Origin: Mugil cephalus | Lineage: Eukaryota > Chordata > Actinopteri > Mugiliformes > Mugilidae | Assembly: GCF_022458985.1 (NCBI RefSeq) | Contig: NC_061774.1 | Span: 16,516,197 to 16,580,196, forward strand | Length of the DNA: 64,000 nt | Direction of reading: 5' to 3' | Shown: piece by piece, positions 59,071 to 64,000 of the stretch | How the letters are laid out: every line of letters begins with the position of its first letter | How positions within the stretch are numbered: position 1 is the stretch's first letter | The notes under the pieces: generated by a model | Database searches by the model: none | What the model saw: the letters and a program-made list of their open reading frames with translations, nothing else | What the model was told of the DNA's origin: nothing | Made by a program: the position numbers and the translations under genes

Positions 59071-64000
<4,930 letters not shown>

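Overview
The window is ordinary nuclear DNA of a ray-finned (teleost) fish. The signs are split genes with GT-AG introns, vertebrate gene families, fish-type Tc1/mariner fossils and MITEs, CA/GT and AT microsatellites, and gene order partly matching human 5q35.3. Every exon boundary below was read by eye from splice sites and checked by reading-frame phase across the junctions. No transcript evidence was available. Layout, left to right: (1) 2390-29940, minus strand: the 5' half of the VEGF receptor 3 gene flt4 (signal peptide, Ig domains 1-4 and the start of Ig domain 5; 10 exons, first intron 18 kb). The rest of the gene lies beyond the left edge. (2) 35819-39491, minus strand: a complete six-coding-exon RING / coiled-coil / B30.2 TRIM-type E3 ligase gene with no B-box. 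(3) 46661-47776, plus strand: a single-coding-exon neuropeptide Y family receptor, best read as Y7 (npy7r). (4) 50703-53354, plus strand: prelid1, a mitochondrial phosphatidic-acid transfer protein. (5) 56013-57790, minus strand: mxd3, a MAX-partner bHLH-zipper repressor, tail-to-tail with prelid1. (6) 59071 to the right edge, plus strand: the first four coding exons of a FAM193B-like gene, head-to-head with mxd3. The genes do not form an operon or one pathway. They are a conserved-linkage block: FLT4, PRELID1, MXD3 and FAM193B all lie on human 5q35. The Y7 receptor, which mammals lack, fits the same ancestral chromosome, because KDR and NPY2R lie on human chromosome 4. Non-coding stretches hold a roughly 790-bp foldback element, at least four copies of a deleted Tc1/mariner-derived family, a second Tc1-type fossil between the facing 3' ends of prelid1 and mxd3, paired dispersed repeats, LINE-tail-like sequences and many simple repeats. 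I found no CRISPR array, prokaryotic operon, tRNA or rRNA gene, or clearly new biological system. The most useful leads are two short stop-free in-frame introns in flt4, the B-box-less TRIM with a 14-nt microexon, a 20-residue tandem duplication in the FAM193B-like protein, the foldback element, and a perfect 17-bp hairpin.
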